A DNA stretch of 59,376 nucleotides from Frateuria flava (GTDB lineage: Bacteria > Pseudomonadota > Gammaproteobacteria > Xanthomonadales > Rhodanobacteraceae), in assembly GCF_017837635.1 (NCBI RefSeq), contig NZ_JAGJRS010000028.1, positions 1-59,376 on the forward strand, in the 5' to 3' direction. The position numbers were made by a program, and so were the translations under genes. Positions 8,987 to 20,634 of this stretch are shown here, one piece after another (the stretch's first letter is position 1; every line of letters begins with the position of its first letter). The notes under the pieces were generated by a model, which did not search any database, had not been told where the DNA came from, and saw nothing but the letters and a program-made list of their open reading frames with translations.

Positions 8987-10324
8987 GTCGGCTTTTCGTT
9001 GGTCTGGCTCACTGCCAAGGCGCTTGGCGGCGTCCCGCATCCCTTTGCTGATGGCCTCGAATACGGCCCGCGGGTAGCCCTCAGGCAGGCGCTCACCCAG
9101 ATCATCCAGCACAACAGGCGTGCGCTCGACCAGCTCGGCAATCATCGCTGGAACCTCGGGCAGACCCAGGGATGTTCCCATCTCGACCCAGTGCCAGCGG
9201 TGAATGCCATAGAGATCATAGTGGCCATGTTTTCCCGATACCGCCATCGCCAGGCTCGCCTCGCGCGGATCCAAGCGATTGACACCGCGGCCCATGATGG
9301 GATAAGCGGAAAGGATGTCGTAAAGGGGCGCAAGACGGTAGTTTCCGCCAGGCAGCAGGGCCAGGCTGAAATTTTTTGCATGGCCGTCGGTGGCGCCCAT
9401 CAGCCAGAACAGCAGTTGGCTTCGAAAAAATGCCGTGCGATCCTTTTCGGCATGCTCGGAACCACGTAAGACATCCATGATTTGCCGGATGCCTGGGCCT
9501 CCATCGGCTTCATACTTCTTGCTCGGCATCACGCCCAACGCCTGGCAGAAGTCTTCCTGTGGGTTGCGTATCCACCACGAGTGATCGTCCGAGAGGGCGC
9601 GGTCGAAGCGTTCGACGACCAGGGCCTTCTGGTCTTCAAAGCGACCGATCTGTGTGCTGGCCACGGAAAGCCCGAAGGCGCGCGCGATTTCCATCGACAG
9701 CCACTCGATTTCGACCGAGTCGCGCATATCCGCCTGCATGTTGCCCACCAGGCCCAGCGGCAACTTGAATATGTGAGTGCTGGGGGTTGACCGCTGGGGG
9801 ATGCACCACTGTCCCTCATGCCGAAGAAGCGCCGTTTTCTCCTGGGCTCCGGCGATGGACAGGCGGAATGCCTCGCGCTCCCGCCGGCCCAATGGCCGGG
9901 CCAGCGTGGTGTCCCGCAAGACTTGCGCTACACCCGCCTCGGTCAGCGGATCGGCATGGATGGCGTGCACGTCGTCCGGCGACTTCCCGGCCGGCATCAA
10001 TTGCACCGCACCGACACAATCCCGTCCTATGGCCGCGAGCAGATCGAACGCGGAGGTGCTTGCGGCAGCGTATCGATCGCGCAATCGATGAAGAATGCGG
10101 TCGTTGTCGGGCAGAAGATTATCGAAGTAGGCAGCGACCGCTGGCGGAGGCAACGTGGCGCCTGCCGCAACGAAAGGCAGTGACAGGGACAACGGCCGGC
10201 CTTCGGGTGCCGCCATCCATGCGTCGTCATAGGTCAGTTGGTCGACCCCGCTTCGGGTGCGGGACCAACGGCCGACGTACAAGCCGTTCATCCAGATGTC
10301 GATGGCGCGAACGCGGCGAGCCAC
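8975..10324 (-). CDS. hipA: HipA serine/threonine kinase toxin
   Basis: 449-aa kinase toxin of a type II toxin-antitoxin pair; the family phosphorylates glutamyl-tRNA synthetase and induces persistence. The N-terminal subdomain (~8-110) is followed by the kinase core. SIAGAQEKTALL places the autophosphorylated serine at residue 156 (Escherichia coli Ser150). TDGHAKNFS places the catalytic aspartate at 313 (E. coli 309), and APLYDILS the metal-binding aspartate at 336 (E. coli 332). All key residues are present, so it should be active. Start is GTG at 10324, three bases after the hipB stop codon and without its own Shine-Dalgarno sequence, implying translational coupling that keeps the toxin below the antitoxin. 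Confidence 0.95.
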   Translation of the reverse strand: MARRVRAIDIWMNGLYVGRWSRTRSGVDQLTYDDAWMAAPEGRPLSLSLPFVAAGATLPPPAVAAYFDNLLPDNDRILHRLRDRYAAASTSAFDLLAAIGRDCVGAVQLMPAGKSPDDVHAIHADPLTEAGVAQVLRDTTLARPLGRREREAFRLSIAGAQEKTALLRHEGQWCIPQRSTPSTHIFKLPLGLVGNMQADMRDSVEIEWLSMEIARAFGLSVASTQIGRFEDQKALVVERFDRALSDDHSWWIRNPQEDFCQALGVMPSKKYEADGGPGIRQIMDVLRGSEHAEKDRTAFFRSQLLFWLMGATDGHAKNFSLALLPGGNYRLAPLYDILSAYPIMGRGVNRLDPREASLAMAVSGKHGHYDLYGIHRWHWVEMGTSLGLPEVPAMIAELVERTPVVLDDLGERLPEGYPRAVFEAISKGMRDAAKRLGSEPDQRKADSSP

Positions 10325-10327
10325 GGA

Positions 10328-10594
10328 TTACCAGGCCGCTTTGGCCGGAGTCGTGGATTTGACCGTTTTCGGCGTACCCGTCGATTTCTCTTGCAGACCG
10401 AGTTCCAGCCCCAGTAGCAGGCAAAGTCGATGGACGCGGTCGAAGGAAGCTTGGCCGGCGTTGTTCTCCAGCTTGGACACAGCCTGCGAGCTTATGCCGA
10501 GTTGCCTGGCAACATCCGCCTGAGTCATGCCGCGCTGCATGCGAGCAGCGCGAAGCTTCGGGCCGAGCTGGTTGGGGAGCCGGATGACATCCAT
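10328..10594 (-). CDS. hipB: HipB antitoxin, HTH autorepressor
   Basis: 88-aa XRE-type helix-turn-helix protein (LRAARMQRGMTQADVARQLG; recognition helix around ISSQAVSKLENN). It neutralises HipA and represses the operon. The length equals E. coli HipB. The chain ends in a flexible Thr/Lys/Pro-rich tail with a terminal Trp, as in E. coli HipB, whose unstructured tail governs Lon degradation; the same role here is inference. ATG at 10594 is used because family homology starts there. A 46-codon upstream extension would be translated through the operators and is rejected. The Shine-Dalgarno-like AGG lies inside the nearest operator. Confidence 0.93.
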   Translation of the reverse strand: MDVIRLPNQLGPKLRAARMQRGMTQADVARQLGISSQAVSKLENNAGQASFDRVHRLCLLLGLELGLQEKSTGTPKTVKSTTPAKAAW

Positions 10595-10600
10595 GGGACT

Positions 10601-10668
10601 CAACCTGCAGGTTGAAAGCGTCAAAACCAACTTACAGGTTGATAAGGCCGATATCAACTCCTGGGTTG
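10601..10668 (-). promoter_or_regulatory. three HipB-type operators at exact 27-bp spacing
   Basis: Three 14-bp dyads, CAACCTGCAGGTTG (10601-10614, perfect), CAACTTACAGGTTG (10628-10641) and CAACTCCTGGGTTG (10655-10668), share CAAC-N6-GTTG. Each begins exactly 27 bp after the last, immediately upstream of hipB. They are the obvious binding sites for the HipB dimer, by analogy with the multiple operators of E. coli hipBA. The nearest one abuts the hipB start and covers its ribosome binding site. Confidence 0.85.
10629..10657 (-). promoter_or_regulatory. putative hipBA promoter
   Basis: On the minus strand, TTGATA (complement of 10652-10657) and TAAGTT (complement of 10629-10634) are separated by exactly 17 bases. 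The -35 hexamer overlaps the distal operator and the -10 lies in the middle operator, so repressor binding would block polymerase. The -10 match to consensus is weak. Confidence 0.5.
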
Positions 10669-10775
10669 AGTCACGCTGGCCAGGTCTCAGGCCACAGTTT
10701 CCCCCGGAGATACGCCGTTCGGGGGCAGCCATGCCCAGGCAATTTCAGGCCAGCGTACCGTGGCGCGTGAACCAA

Positions 10776-10792
10776 GCCCCGCAGTGCGGGGC
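10776..10792 (-). terminator. short GC hairpin after purA
   Basis: Perfect 7-bp stem (GCCCCGC/GCGGGGC) with a 3-base loop, 27 bases beyond the purA stop. It has no real U-tract, so it is a tentative terminator. Confidence 0.35.
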
Positions 10793-10818
10793 ATAAGTGT
10801 TTGCCCGGGACGGATGCT

Positions 10819-12358
<1,540 letters not shown>

Positions 12359-12364
12359 CGACCG

Positions 12365-13228
12365 TCAGCGCTTGGCGCTGTCCTCGAAATAGCGCAGCAG
12401 TTGGGAATCGGGCTTGAGAACCAGCGTGCCGTGGCCATCGGCGAAACCGGTCTTGTACGCCGACAGGCTTCGATAGAACGCGAAGAACTCCGGATCCTGG
12501 CCATAGGCGCCTGCATAGATCGCGGCCGCCTGGGCGTCGCCCTGGCCACGCACGGCCGCCGCGTCGCGCTCGGCGTCGGCGCGCAGCACCTGACCCTGGC
12601 GGTCGGCGTCGGCGCGGATCTTCTCTGCCTGTTCCTGGCCGGTATAGCGCAGCTCGTTGGCCAGCTGCAGGCGCTCGGCGCGCATGCGCTTGTAGACCGA
12701 TTCGCTGACTTCCTCGGGCAGGTCGATGCGCTTGATGCGAACGTCGACCACGGCAATGCCGAGATTCTTGCGGGCGGCGGTATCGGTCTGCTTGCGCACG
12801 CGCTCGGTGATGTCCTTGCGGCCGCCAGCGATCAGGTCCTGCAGGCTGCGCGAGTTGAATTCGAAGCGCAGCGCGTCCTTGACAACCGGACTCAACCGCT
12901 GCGCCGCCTGGTTGGCGTCGCCGCTGGTGGCGCGGTAGTAGGCGGCGTTGTCGGCGATGCGCCACTTCACGTAGAAGTCGACGTTGACGCTCTTCTTTTC
13001 CGAGGTGAAGTAGCGCTCCGGCGGGGCGTCCAGGCCCTGGATGCGGCTGTCGAAACGCATCACCTGCTGGATCAACGGTGCCTTGAAGTGCAGCCCAGGC
13101 GTGTAGTCGGTCTGCACGATGCGACCGAACTGCAGCAGCAACGCGCTCTGCCCCTCGCGCACCACGAAGGCGCTGTTGAGCCCCAGCAGGACCAGCAGCA
13201 CGATGATCACGGTCCAGACGATCTTCAT
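12365..13228 (-). CDS. hflC: HflC, FtsH protease modulator
   Basis: 287-aa SPFH/band-7 protein. One N-terminal transmembrane helix (~4-22, IVWTVIIVLLVLLGL) precedes a periplasmic band-7 domain (from ~25, REGQSALLLQFGRIV) and a long Ala/Arg/Glu-rich coiled coil (~170-235). With HflK it forms the large membrane cage that surrounds and regulates the FtsH protease. Its ATG overlaps the hflK stop by four bases (ATGA), ensuring balanced synthesis. Length is slightly below the E. coli protein but all domains are present. Confidence 0.96.
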   Translation of the reverse strand: MKIVWTVIIVLLVLLGLNSAFVVREGQSALLLQFGRIVQTDYTPGLHFKAPLIQQVMRFDSRIQGLDAPPERYFTSEKKSVNVDFYVKWRIADNAAYYRATSGDANQAAQRLSPVVKDALRFEFNSRSLQDLIAGGRKDITERVRKQTDTAARKNLGIAVVDVRIKRIDLPEEVSESVYKRMRAERLQLANELRYTGQEQAEKIRADADRQGQVLRADAERDAAAVRGQGDAQAAAIYAGAYGQDPEFFAFYRSLSAYKTGFADGHGTLVLKPDSQLLRYFEDSAKR

Positions 13229-14262
13229 GGCTGGTTCCCCTTGTCGCTGGCGTCATCGGTGGTGACGGTGGCCGCCGCCGGGCTGGCCGGGGTGGTCGGC
13301 GGCAGGTTGATGATGGTTCGACCGTTGGAGCCGTCGATGACCTTGCGATTGCCGGCCATCACCTGCTCCATCGTTTCCAGCCACAGACGCTTGCGGGTGA
13401 CTTCGGGCGCGGCCTTGTACTGCTTGAGCAGCAGGCTGAAGCGTTCGGCATCGCCCTGCGCCCGGGCGATGCGTTCGGCCTTGTAGCCGGCCGCCTCGGC
13501 GGCGATGCGCGAGGCGTCGCCACGCGCTACCGGCACCACCTTGTTGGCGTAGGCCAGCGCGTTGTTCTCGATGCTCTGCTTGTCCTCGCGCGCCTTGTTG
13601 ACGTCGTCGAAGGCGTCCTTGACCTCGGCCGGCGGCGCGACGTTCTGGAAGCTCACGGCGGTCACCTGCAGGCCGCAGTGGTAGCTGTCCAGGGTCTTCT
13701 GCAGCGCCTGGCCGGCCTCGCTGACCAGCGCGGCGCCTTCGCCGGACAGGATCGTGTCCATGTCGTTCCGCCCGATCACCGAGCGCACGGCCGCCTCGGA
13801 AGCGGCGGCAATGGTGTTCTCCACATCGTCCACCGCGAACAGATACGCACGCGCATCGTTCACCTGGTACTGCACGGTGAAGTCGATCGTGATGATGTTC
13901 TCGTCGCGCGTCAGCATGCGCACGCTGTCCTGCAGCGAACGCACGCGGGTGGTTTCGACCTTGGTGACGGTCTCCACCGGCTGCGGCAGCTTGAAATGGA
14001 AACCTGGCGGCAGCGTGCGGCTGTACTGGCCGAAACGCAGCACGACGCCAGCCTGGCGCGCATCGACGATGGTGTAGCTGCTCAGCAGCAGCCAGGCCAG
14101 CACCAGCGCCAGCACGATGGTGATGATGCCGCCGGGGCCACCGTGCTTGCCCAGCCGGGCGCGCAGGCGCTGGAAAACATCGTCCAGTCCGTTGCCGTTG
14201 TTGCTGGGGCGCTTGCTGTTCCAGGGATCGCGCGGGCCGTTGCCGGGTTCGTTCCAGGCCAT
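13225..14262 (-). CDS. hflK: HflK, FtsH protease modulator
   Basis: 345-aa partner of HflC. A Gly/Asn-rich cytosolic N terminus (MAWNEPGNGPRDPW) leads to a transmembrane helix (~45-65, IITIVLALVLAWLLLSSY), a band-7 domain with AGVVLRFGQYSRTLPPGFHF, a coiled-coil stretch and a Thr/Pro/Ala-rich tail. First gene of the hflK-hflC-DUF2065 unit, probably with its own promoter in the ~300-base gap to hflX, although the order suggests partial read-through from hfq/hflX. Confidence 0.96.
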   Translation of the reverse strand: MAWNEPGNGPRDPWNSKRPSNNGNGLDDVFQRLRARLGKHGGPGGIITIVLALVLAWLLLSSYTIVDARQAGVVLRFGQYSRTLPPGFHFKLPQPVETVTKVETTRVRSLQDSVRMLTRDENIITIDFTVQYQVNDARAYLFAVDDVENTIAAASEAAVRSVIGRNDMDTILSGEGAALVSEAGQALQKTLDSYHCGLQVTAVSFQNVAPPAEVKDAFDDVNKAREDKQSIENNALAYANKVVPVARGDASRIAAEAAGYKAERIARAQGDAERFSLLLKQYKAAPEVTRKRLWLETMEQVMAGNRKVIDGSNGRTIINLPPTTPASPAAATVTTDDASDKGNQP

Positions 14263-14478
14263 CTCAGTCTCCTTGGGACAAGCGGCAGGCCGGCGGGACG
14301 GGCCGGTGAATGTGTTGCGGAATCAGGGTCATGGAAACGCGGCGTCGAGGTCGGGGATGGGTGAACCGCGGCGCGCCGCGATCGATCTCGGTGCGGGCGG
14401 AGCAAACGCCGCACAAACGCCGGTTAGTCTAGCAGAGGTGAATTGAGGCGTGGCTTCGACGTCGCACCGGTCCACTTT

Positions 14479-14550
14479 TGCAGGGAGCCCCGGGGCGATG
14501 CTTTTGACCGCCCTGCCCCGAAAGCATCAACCAGCCGGCTCCTGCGGGAG
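14479..14550. repeat. REP-like palindrome in the hflX-hflK gap
   Basis: The 304-base gap 14263-14566 contains an imperfect dyad: GCAGGGAGCC...GGGCGATGCTTTT on the left and AAAGCATC...GGCTCCTGC on the right. The same core (GGGAGCC...GGGCGATGC) recurs between prpC and prpB at 34782-34852, so it belongs to a dispersed REP-like family. Nothing else is seen in the gap. Confidence 0.6.
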
Positions 14551-14566
14551 GCGGCGCCCGAAGCGC

Positions 14567-15901
14567 TCAGGGCGCGTCGGGCGACCCGAGCACGCCCCGC
14601 AAAAGCGCCGCGTCCTGTGGATGTCCGCCGCCCAGCGGCGCAATCACGCTGCGTGGGGCATCGATCTGCAGGCGCCATCCATGCTCGTCCACCGACTCTT
14701 CGGCGATGGCGCCGGCGGCACGCAGACGCGCGTGCAGGCGACCGGCCGACAGCGGCAATTGCAGTTCGGTCTGCACGCGCTCGCCGCCGAGCAATTCGCC
14801 CAGCGCCTCACGCAGCAGGTCCAGTCCCTCGCCAGTGTGGGCGGACAGCCAGACCTGGGTAGGCCGCCCGTCGCCATCGCGCACGATCCGCGGCTCGGTG
14901 CCCGCGCGCGGTCCGTCTTCACCCTCGCGCAGCACGTCGATCTTGTTCATGACATGCAGCTGGGGCACGTCGCCGGCGCCGATCTCTTCGAGCACGCCGT
15001 CGACCACGCGGTGCAGGCGCACGCGCTCCTCGTCGGCCGCATCGCTGACATGCAGCAGCAGGTCGGCGTCGCGCGCTTCGGCCAATGTGGCGCGGAAGGC
15101 GGCAACCAGGTCATGCGGCAACTCGCGGATGAAGCCCACGGTGTCGGCGAGCACGGCCGGACCGCAGGAGAGGTCCTCGATCTTGCGTACCGTCGGGTCG
15201 AGCGTGGCGAACAGCAGATTCGCGGCGAACACCTCGCCCTCGGTCAGTGCGTTGAAAAGCGTCGACTTGCCGGCGTTGGTGTAGCCGACCAATGCCACTC
15301 GCGGCACCGTGTTGCGCAGGCGCGCACGGCGCTGCTGGGTGCGCTGCACCTGCACCTTCTCCAGGCGCCTGGTGAGCATCTTCACGCGCTCGCCGAGCAG
15401 GCGGCGGTCGGTTTCCAGCTGCGTTTCGCCGGGACCGCGCAGGCCGATGGCGCCACCGCGCTGGCGCTCCAGGTGGGTCCAGCCGCGCACCAGGCGGGTG
15501 GCCAGGTGCTTGAGCTGCGCGAGCTCCACCTCCAGCTTGCCTTCGTGCGAGCGCGCCCGCTGGGCGAAGATGTCCAGGATCAGCCCGGCGCGGTCGACCA
15601 CGCGCACGGCCAGCAGCTTTTCCAGGTTGCGTTCCTGCACTGGCGTGAGCAGGTGGTCGACCAGCACCACGTCCGCTTCGGTCGCACGTACCGCCTCGGC
15701 CACTTCTTCGGCCTTGCCGGTACCGATGTAGTAGCGAGGGTTGGGATCTTCCACGCGCGCGGAAACGCTGGCGAGCACCTCGGCGCCGGCCGAACGCACG
15801 AGCTCGGCGAATTCCTCCGCGCGGCGAGCAGCGTCGCCCTCGCCGCGGGCGTGGGGCAGCACCAGTACGGCGCGCTCGCCCTTCTTCTGTCTATCGAACA
15901 C
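14567..15901 (-). CDS. hflX: HflX ribosome-splitting GTPase
   Basis: 444-aa translational GTPase that splits stalled or hibernating 70S ribosomes during stress. The N-terminal HflX domain (YYIGTGKAEEVAE; LILDIFAQRARSHEGKLEVE) and linker (GAIGLRGPGETQLETDRR) lead to the G domain. G1 is GYTNAGKSTLF, G3 DTVGFIRELP and G4 MNKID, followed by SAHTGEGLD and a C-terminal domain. Complete relative to the family. ATG at 15901. Downstream of hfq on the same strand, as in E. coli. Confidence 0.97.
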   Translation of the reverse strand: MFDRQKKGERAVLVLPHARGEGDAARRAEEFAELVRSAGAEVLASVSARVEDPNPRYYIGTGKAEEVAEAVRATEADVVLVDHLLTPVQERNLEKLLAVRVVDRAGLILDIFAQRARSHEGKLEVELAQLKHLATRLVRGWTHLERQRGGAIGLRGPGETQLETDRRLLGERVKMLTRRLEKVQVQRTQQRRARLRNTVPRVALVGYTNAGKSTLFNALTEGEVFAANLLFATLDPTVRKIEDLSCGPAVLADTVGFIRELPHDLVAAFRATLAEARDADLLLHVSDAADEERVRLHRVVDGVLEEIGAGDVPQLHVMNKIDVLREGEDGPRAGTEPRIVRDGDGRPTQVWLSAHTGEGLDLLREALGELLGGERVQTELQLPLSAGRLHARLRAAGAIAEESVDEHGWRLQIDAPRSVIAPLGGGHPQDAALLRGVLGSPDAP

Positions 15902-16065
15902 TGGGTTGGCGTGGCCTGTGGGAACGGGTTCGCGCCATCGACGACAGGACGGCGCGGGGCCGGCATTGTATGCCCATCAGCACGCGGCCGTCGGCAAGGC
16001 GCCACGACCGATGGCCGCCGGCGGGCCAGGCAGCCCGCCAGCGGCGCGTGGAACCATCCGTGGGG

Positions 16066-16332
16066 TCAGTCTTCGCCCTCGGTGGGTGCGTGGTTGTCGA
16101 CATGGCCTTCGTGGCCATTGCCCATGCGCACGTTGCGGCTGGGCACGACGGTGGAGATGGCGTGCTTGTAGACCATCTGGCTCACCTGGTTGCGCAGCAG
16201 CACCACGAACTGGTCGAACGACTCGATCGTGCCCTGCAGCTTGATGCCGTTGACGAGATAGATGGCCACCGGAACGCGCTCACGGCGAAGTGCGTTGAGA
16301 AACGGATCTTGCAAAGACTGCCCTTTGGACAT
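16066..16332 (-). CDS. hfq: RNA chaperone Hfq
   Basis: 88-aa Sm-like hexameric RNA chaperone that pairs small RNAs with mRNAs. Sm1 region: [20 protein letters not shown]. Sm2 region: [15 protein letters not shown], with the KHAISTV RNA-binding signature. The proximal-face motif SLQDPFLN is at the start. A short acidic/His-rich tail ([18 protein letters not shown]) follows. Start ATG 16332 (MSKGQSLQ) is the universal Hfq start; a 22-codon in-frame extension is rejected. Lies between miaA and hflX. Confidence 0.98.
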   Translation of the reverse strand: MSKGQSLQDPFLNALRRERVPVAIYLVNGIKLQGTIESFDQFVVLLRNQVSQMVYKHAISTVVPSRNVRMGNGHEGHVDNHAPTEGED

Positions 16333-16566
16333 GTTGTTGTACCCCCTCGCGAACCTTCGCGGGCCGGAGAAAAGACGCGCGCGTGGCGGCCGGCCCAAGT
16401 CGCAGCGATCTTAACCGCTTTTAAATGGCGGGCGGAAGCTCGGGAACCACGACGTGCGTCGCGGCATCGCCTGCTGCTTCGCGGGAACTCGTGAATGGCC
16501 CGTGGCGAGCAACAGACTGGGAAGCCCCGACCCAAGCGCGCCTTTCTGAAAAGCGCCGGACGGGCG

Positions 16567-17505
16567 CTACAGGAAGAGCTCCAGTGCACCACTGGCGCGC
16601 TCGAGCAGGCGCGGCCGGTCCGGGTCCAGTGCGCGAGCATCCAGTTCGGCGCGCAGCCAGGTGATCTGCCGCTTGGCCAGCTGACGGGTGGCGAAAATAC
16701 CCTTGTCACGAAACGTGCCCGCATCGGTGGCGCCATCCAGGTGCTCCCATGCCTGGCGATAGCCGACCGCGCGCAGCGCCGGCAGGTCCGGGGCGAGGTC
16801 GCCGCGTGCACGCAAGGCGCGCACCTCGTCCAGAAAGCCGGCCGCCAGCATGGCGTCGAAGCGCTGTGCGATGCGCGCGTGCAACGGGCCGCGGTCGGCG
16901 GGCAGCAGCGCCAGTTTGAGCACGCGCCAGGGAAAACGTCCGCCGCTGCCGCCCGTCTGCTGCTCGGAAAGCGGCCGCCCTGTCAGTTCGATCACTTCCA
17001 GCGCCCGCTGCAGGCGTTGGGCGTCATTCGGCCCGATGCGCGCGGCCGCCGCGGGGTCGTTGGCCGCCAGTCGCGCGTGCAGCGCGGGCCAGCCGTGTAC
17101 CGCCGCCTCCGCAGCCAGCCGCGCGCGGATGTCCGGCGCCGCATCCGGTAGCGCCGACAGGCCCCGCTGCAGCGCACGGAAATACAGTCCGGTGCCGCCG
17201 ACCAGCAGCGGCACCCGCCCCTGCGCGCGAATGCGCTCCATGGCCGCCAGCGCGTCGACGCGGAAATCGGCCGCCGAGTACGGTTCGGAAGGGTCGTTCA
17301 AGTCCAGCAGGGCGTGCGGATGCTGGGCCAGCGTGGCGGGATCGGGCTTGGCCGCGCCGATCTCCAGCCCGCGATAGACCAAAGCCGAATCCACGCTCAC
17401 CAGCTCGAGCGCGAAGCGTTCGCGCAGCGCGCAAGCCAGCGCGGTCTTGCCCGAGGCGGTCGGGCCCATCAGGAAAATGGCGGGTGGTCGGGCGTCGGCA
17501 GGCAT
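16567..17505 (-). CDS. miaA: tRNA dimethylallyltransferase MiaA
   Basis: 312-aa enzyme that transfers a dimethylallyl group to N6 of A37 in tRNAs reading U-initial codons. Visible motifs are the P-loop [10 protein letters not shown] near residue 13, [16 protein letters not shown] (the family DSxQVY motif with Ala for Met), [25 protein letters not shown] and the C-terminal [13 protein letters not shown] at 17505 gives the standard length; an ORF extension of 45 codons upstream has no family similarity. First gene of the miaA-hfq-hflX block. Confidence 0.96.
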   Translation of the reverse strand: MPADARPPAIFLMGPTASGKTALACALRERFALELVSVDSALVYRGLEIGAAKPDPATLAQHPHALLDLNDPSEPYSAADFRVDALAAMERIRAQGRVPLLVGGTGLYFRALQRGLSALPDAAPDIRARLAAEAAVHGWPALHARLAANDPAAAARIGPNDAQRLQRALEVIELTGRPLSEQQTGGSGGRFPWRVLKLALLPADRGPLHARIAQRFDAMLAAGFLDEVRALRARGDLAPDLPALRAVGYRQAWEHLDGATDAGTFRDKGIFATRQLAKRQITWLRAELDARALDPDRPRLLERASGALELFL

Positions 17506-17794
17506 CGGACCATTGTATCGGCGCCTTCGCATGGCCAAGCGTTTGACCCGGTCAAGGAAGGTCTGCCTGTTCCGTCCTACAACAGGATCACCGGGCCCTC
17601 CTGGAGGCACTATGAAGCCCATTCGACATGCTGCTGACACGCCCGTTTCCAGGGTGGCGCGTGGTCCGCAGTCAAAAGAAGGTGAATCCCGTCACGGCAT
17701 GGGTGATAATTCGACCAAACGCCCGAAGTATGGCTTGCCTGCAACCTGGCACCGGCACACCATCGACGCACGGCACACACATAGAATTCACGCC

Positions 17795-18046
17795 ATGGCG
17801 CACCGAATCGACGCGGAACATGATCAGGACGGCGGACCCGGCGCCGTTGTCATGCTGCGGCCGGGAGTCGCCACGTCCGCGCCACGCGTCCGTCCGGCCA
17901 GCCAGCCCCTGCCCTCGCGTCCGACGCAGGCAGAGCCGCCCTCGGGCCACAAGCCGATCTGGGACAAGGACAACTTCGGCTTCTGGCTGACCGTCTGCAT
18001 CGTTATCAGCCTGATCTTCTCGATCGCCTGGCGCGCCCTCGGCTGA
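17795..18046 (+). CDS. small tail-anchored membrane protein
   Basis: 83-aa hypothetical protein just upstream of tdh. A Pro/Arg-rich N-terminal region is followed by GHKPIWDKDNFGFWLTVC and one C-terminal transmembrane helix (LTVCIVISLIFSIAWRAL), so it is probably inserted in the inner membrane by its tail. Not a family I recognise. The C-terminal part reads as protein with confidence; the start is uncertain (ATG 17795 or an in-frame ATG at 17699), as neither has a good ribosome binding site. The separation of 78 bases from tdh does not prove co-transcription. Confidence 0.5.
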   Translation: MAHRIDAEHDQDGGPGAVVMLRPGVATSAPRVRPASQPLPSRPTQAEPPSGHKPIWDKDNFGFWLTVCIVISLIFSIAWRALG

Positions 18047-18124
18047 GTGCACGGCCCCCCGCGGCAAGGTCCTATAATCGTCCGCTTCCCCGCCCGCTCA
18101 CGCGGGCCAGACGATGGTGGTCCC

Positions 18125-19159
18125 ATGCCGCAGACGATGAAAGCCCTGGTCAAGCGCAAGCCCGAGCAGGGCATCTGGATGGAAGAGGTGCCGGTACCCC
18201 AGATCGGCCCCAACGAGGTGCTGATCAAGGTCGAGAAAACCGCCATCTGCGGCACCGACCTGCATATCTACAAATGGGACGAATGGTCCCAGCGCACGAT
18301 TCCCCAAGGCCTGACCATCGGTCACGAGTTCGTCGGCCGCATTGCCGAGCTCGGCAGTGCGGTGACCGGGTACAAGGTCGGCGACCGCGTCTCGGCCGAG
18401 GGCCACATCGTCTGCGGCCACTGCCGCAACTGCCGCGCCGGCCGCCAGCACCTGTGCCCGAACACCGTCGGTATCGGCGTCAACCGCAACGGCGCTTTCG
18501 CCGAGTACGTGGCGATACCGGCCTCCAACCTGTGGCCGATTCCCGACCAGATCCCGAGCGAACTGGCCGCCTTCTTCGACCCCTACGGCAACGCCGCGCA
18601 CTGCGCGCTCGAGTTCGACCTGATCGGTGAGGACGTGCTGATCACCGGCGCCGGCCCGATCGGCGTGATCGCCGCGGGCATCGCCAAACACGTCGGCGCG
18701 CGCAACGTGGTGGTCACCGACGTCAACGACTACCGCCTCAAGCTCGCCGCCGACATGGGCGCCACCCGCGTGGTCAATGTGTCCAACCAGTCGCTCAAGG
18801 ACGTGGTCAAGGACCTGCACATGGAAGGCTTCGACGTCGGCCTGGAAATGAGCGGCAACCCGCGCGCCTTCAATGACATGCTCGAGGTGATGTACCACGG
18901 CGGCAAGGTCGCCATGCTCGGCATCATGCCGCGCGGCGCCGGCATCGACTGGGACAAGGTGATCTTCAAGGGCCTGACCCTGCAGGGCATCTACGGCCGG
19001 CGCATGTACGAGACCTGGTACAAGATGACCCAGATGGTGCTTACCGGCTTCCCACTGCAGAAGGTGCTGACCCACCAGATCGCCATCGACGATTTCCAGA
19101 AGGGTTTCGATCTGATGGACGCCGGTCAGTGCGGCAAAGTGGTCTGTTCCTGGACCTGA
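18125..19159 (+). CDS. tdh: L-threonine 3-dehydrogenase
   Basis: 344-aa zinc alcohol-dehydrogenase-family enzyme oxidising threonine to 2-amino-3-ketobutyrate with NAD+; cytosolic tetramer. Catalytic zinc site: [14 protein letters not shown] and GHEFVG. Structural zinc site: [18 protein letters not shown]-binding site: [18 protein letters not shown]. Full family length. ATG 18125 chosen ([16 protein letters not shown]). kbl follows 124 bases downstream, giving the two-step threonine-to-glycine route. Confidence 0.97.
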   Translation: MPQTMKALVKRKPEQGIWMEEVPVPQIGPNEVLIKVEKTAICGTDLHIYKWDEWSQRTIPQGLTIGHEFVGRIAELGSAVTGYKVGDRVSAEGHIVCGHCRNCRAGRQHLCPNTVGIGVNRNGAFAEYVAIPASNLWPIPDQIPSELAAFFDPYGNAAHCALEFDLIGEDVLITGAGPIGVIAAGIAKHVGARNVVVTDVNDYRLKLAADMGATRVVNVSNQSLKDVVKDLHMEGFDVGLEMSGNPRAFNDMLEVMYHGGKVAMLGIMPRGAGIDWDKVIFKGLTLQGIYGRRMYETWYKMTQMVLTGFPLQKVLTHQIAIDDFQKGFDLMDAGQCGKVVCSWT

Positions 19160-19283
19160 CGCCTTCGCACCACCCACCCTGCTCAGCTCGCCCTTGCCGG
19201 ACGCCATTTCCGCGAACGCGGGGATGACGCCGCGGCGAGATCGCAGCAGCGCCCAGTCGCCGCCCTCAAGTTTGGAGACCACC

Positions 19284-20477
<1,194 letters not shown>

Positions 20478-20485
20478 TCTTCTGC

Positions 20486-20510
20486 GCCCTCTCCCCTCCA
20501 GGGAGAGGGC
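20486..20510. repeat. CCCTCTCCC hairpin downstream of kbl
   Basis: Perfect 10-bp stem GCCCTCTCCC/GGGAGAGGGC, 5-base loop, followed by TGGGATGAGGGG. Related hairpins occur at 38617-38639, 38687-38709, 58102-58124 and 58274-58296. It may also serve as a kbl terminator but lacks a U-tract. Confidence 0.75.
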
Positions 20511-20634
20511 TGGGATGAGGGGCCGCTCCTGCGACAACGTCACATCCCACAAGCGGCTCGACAAGCGGGGCCTGATTACCTTCCCCGCGAGCACTCATCC
20601 CTGACCCAACCCTCGTCCCGAGATCCGGGAGGGC

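Noticed and set aside
10595-10732. N-terminal extension of HipB by 46 codons
   Set aside because: It would translate through the three operators and the predicted promoter; homology begins at the ATG at 10594.
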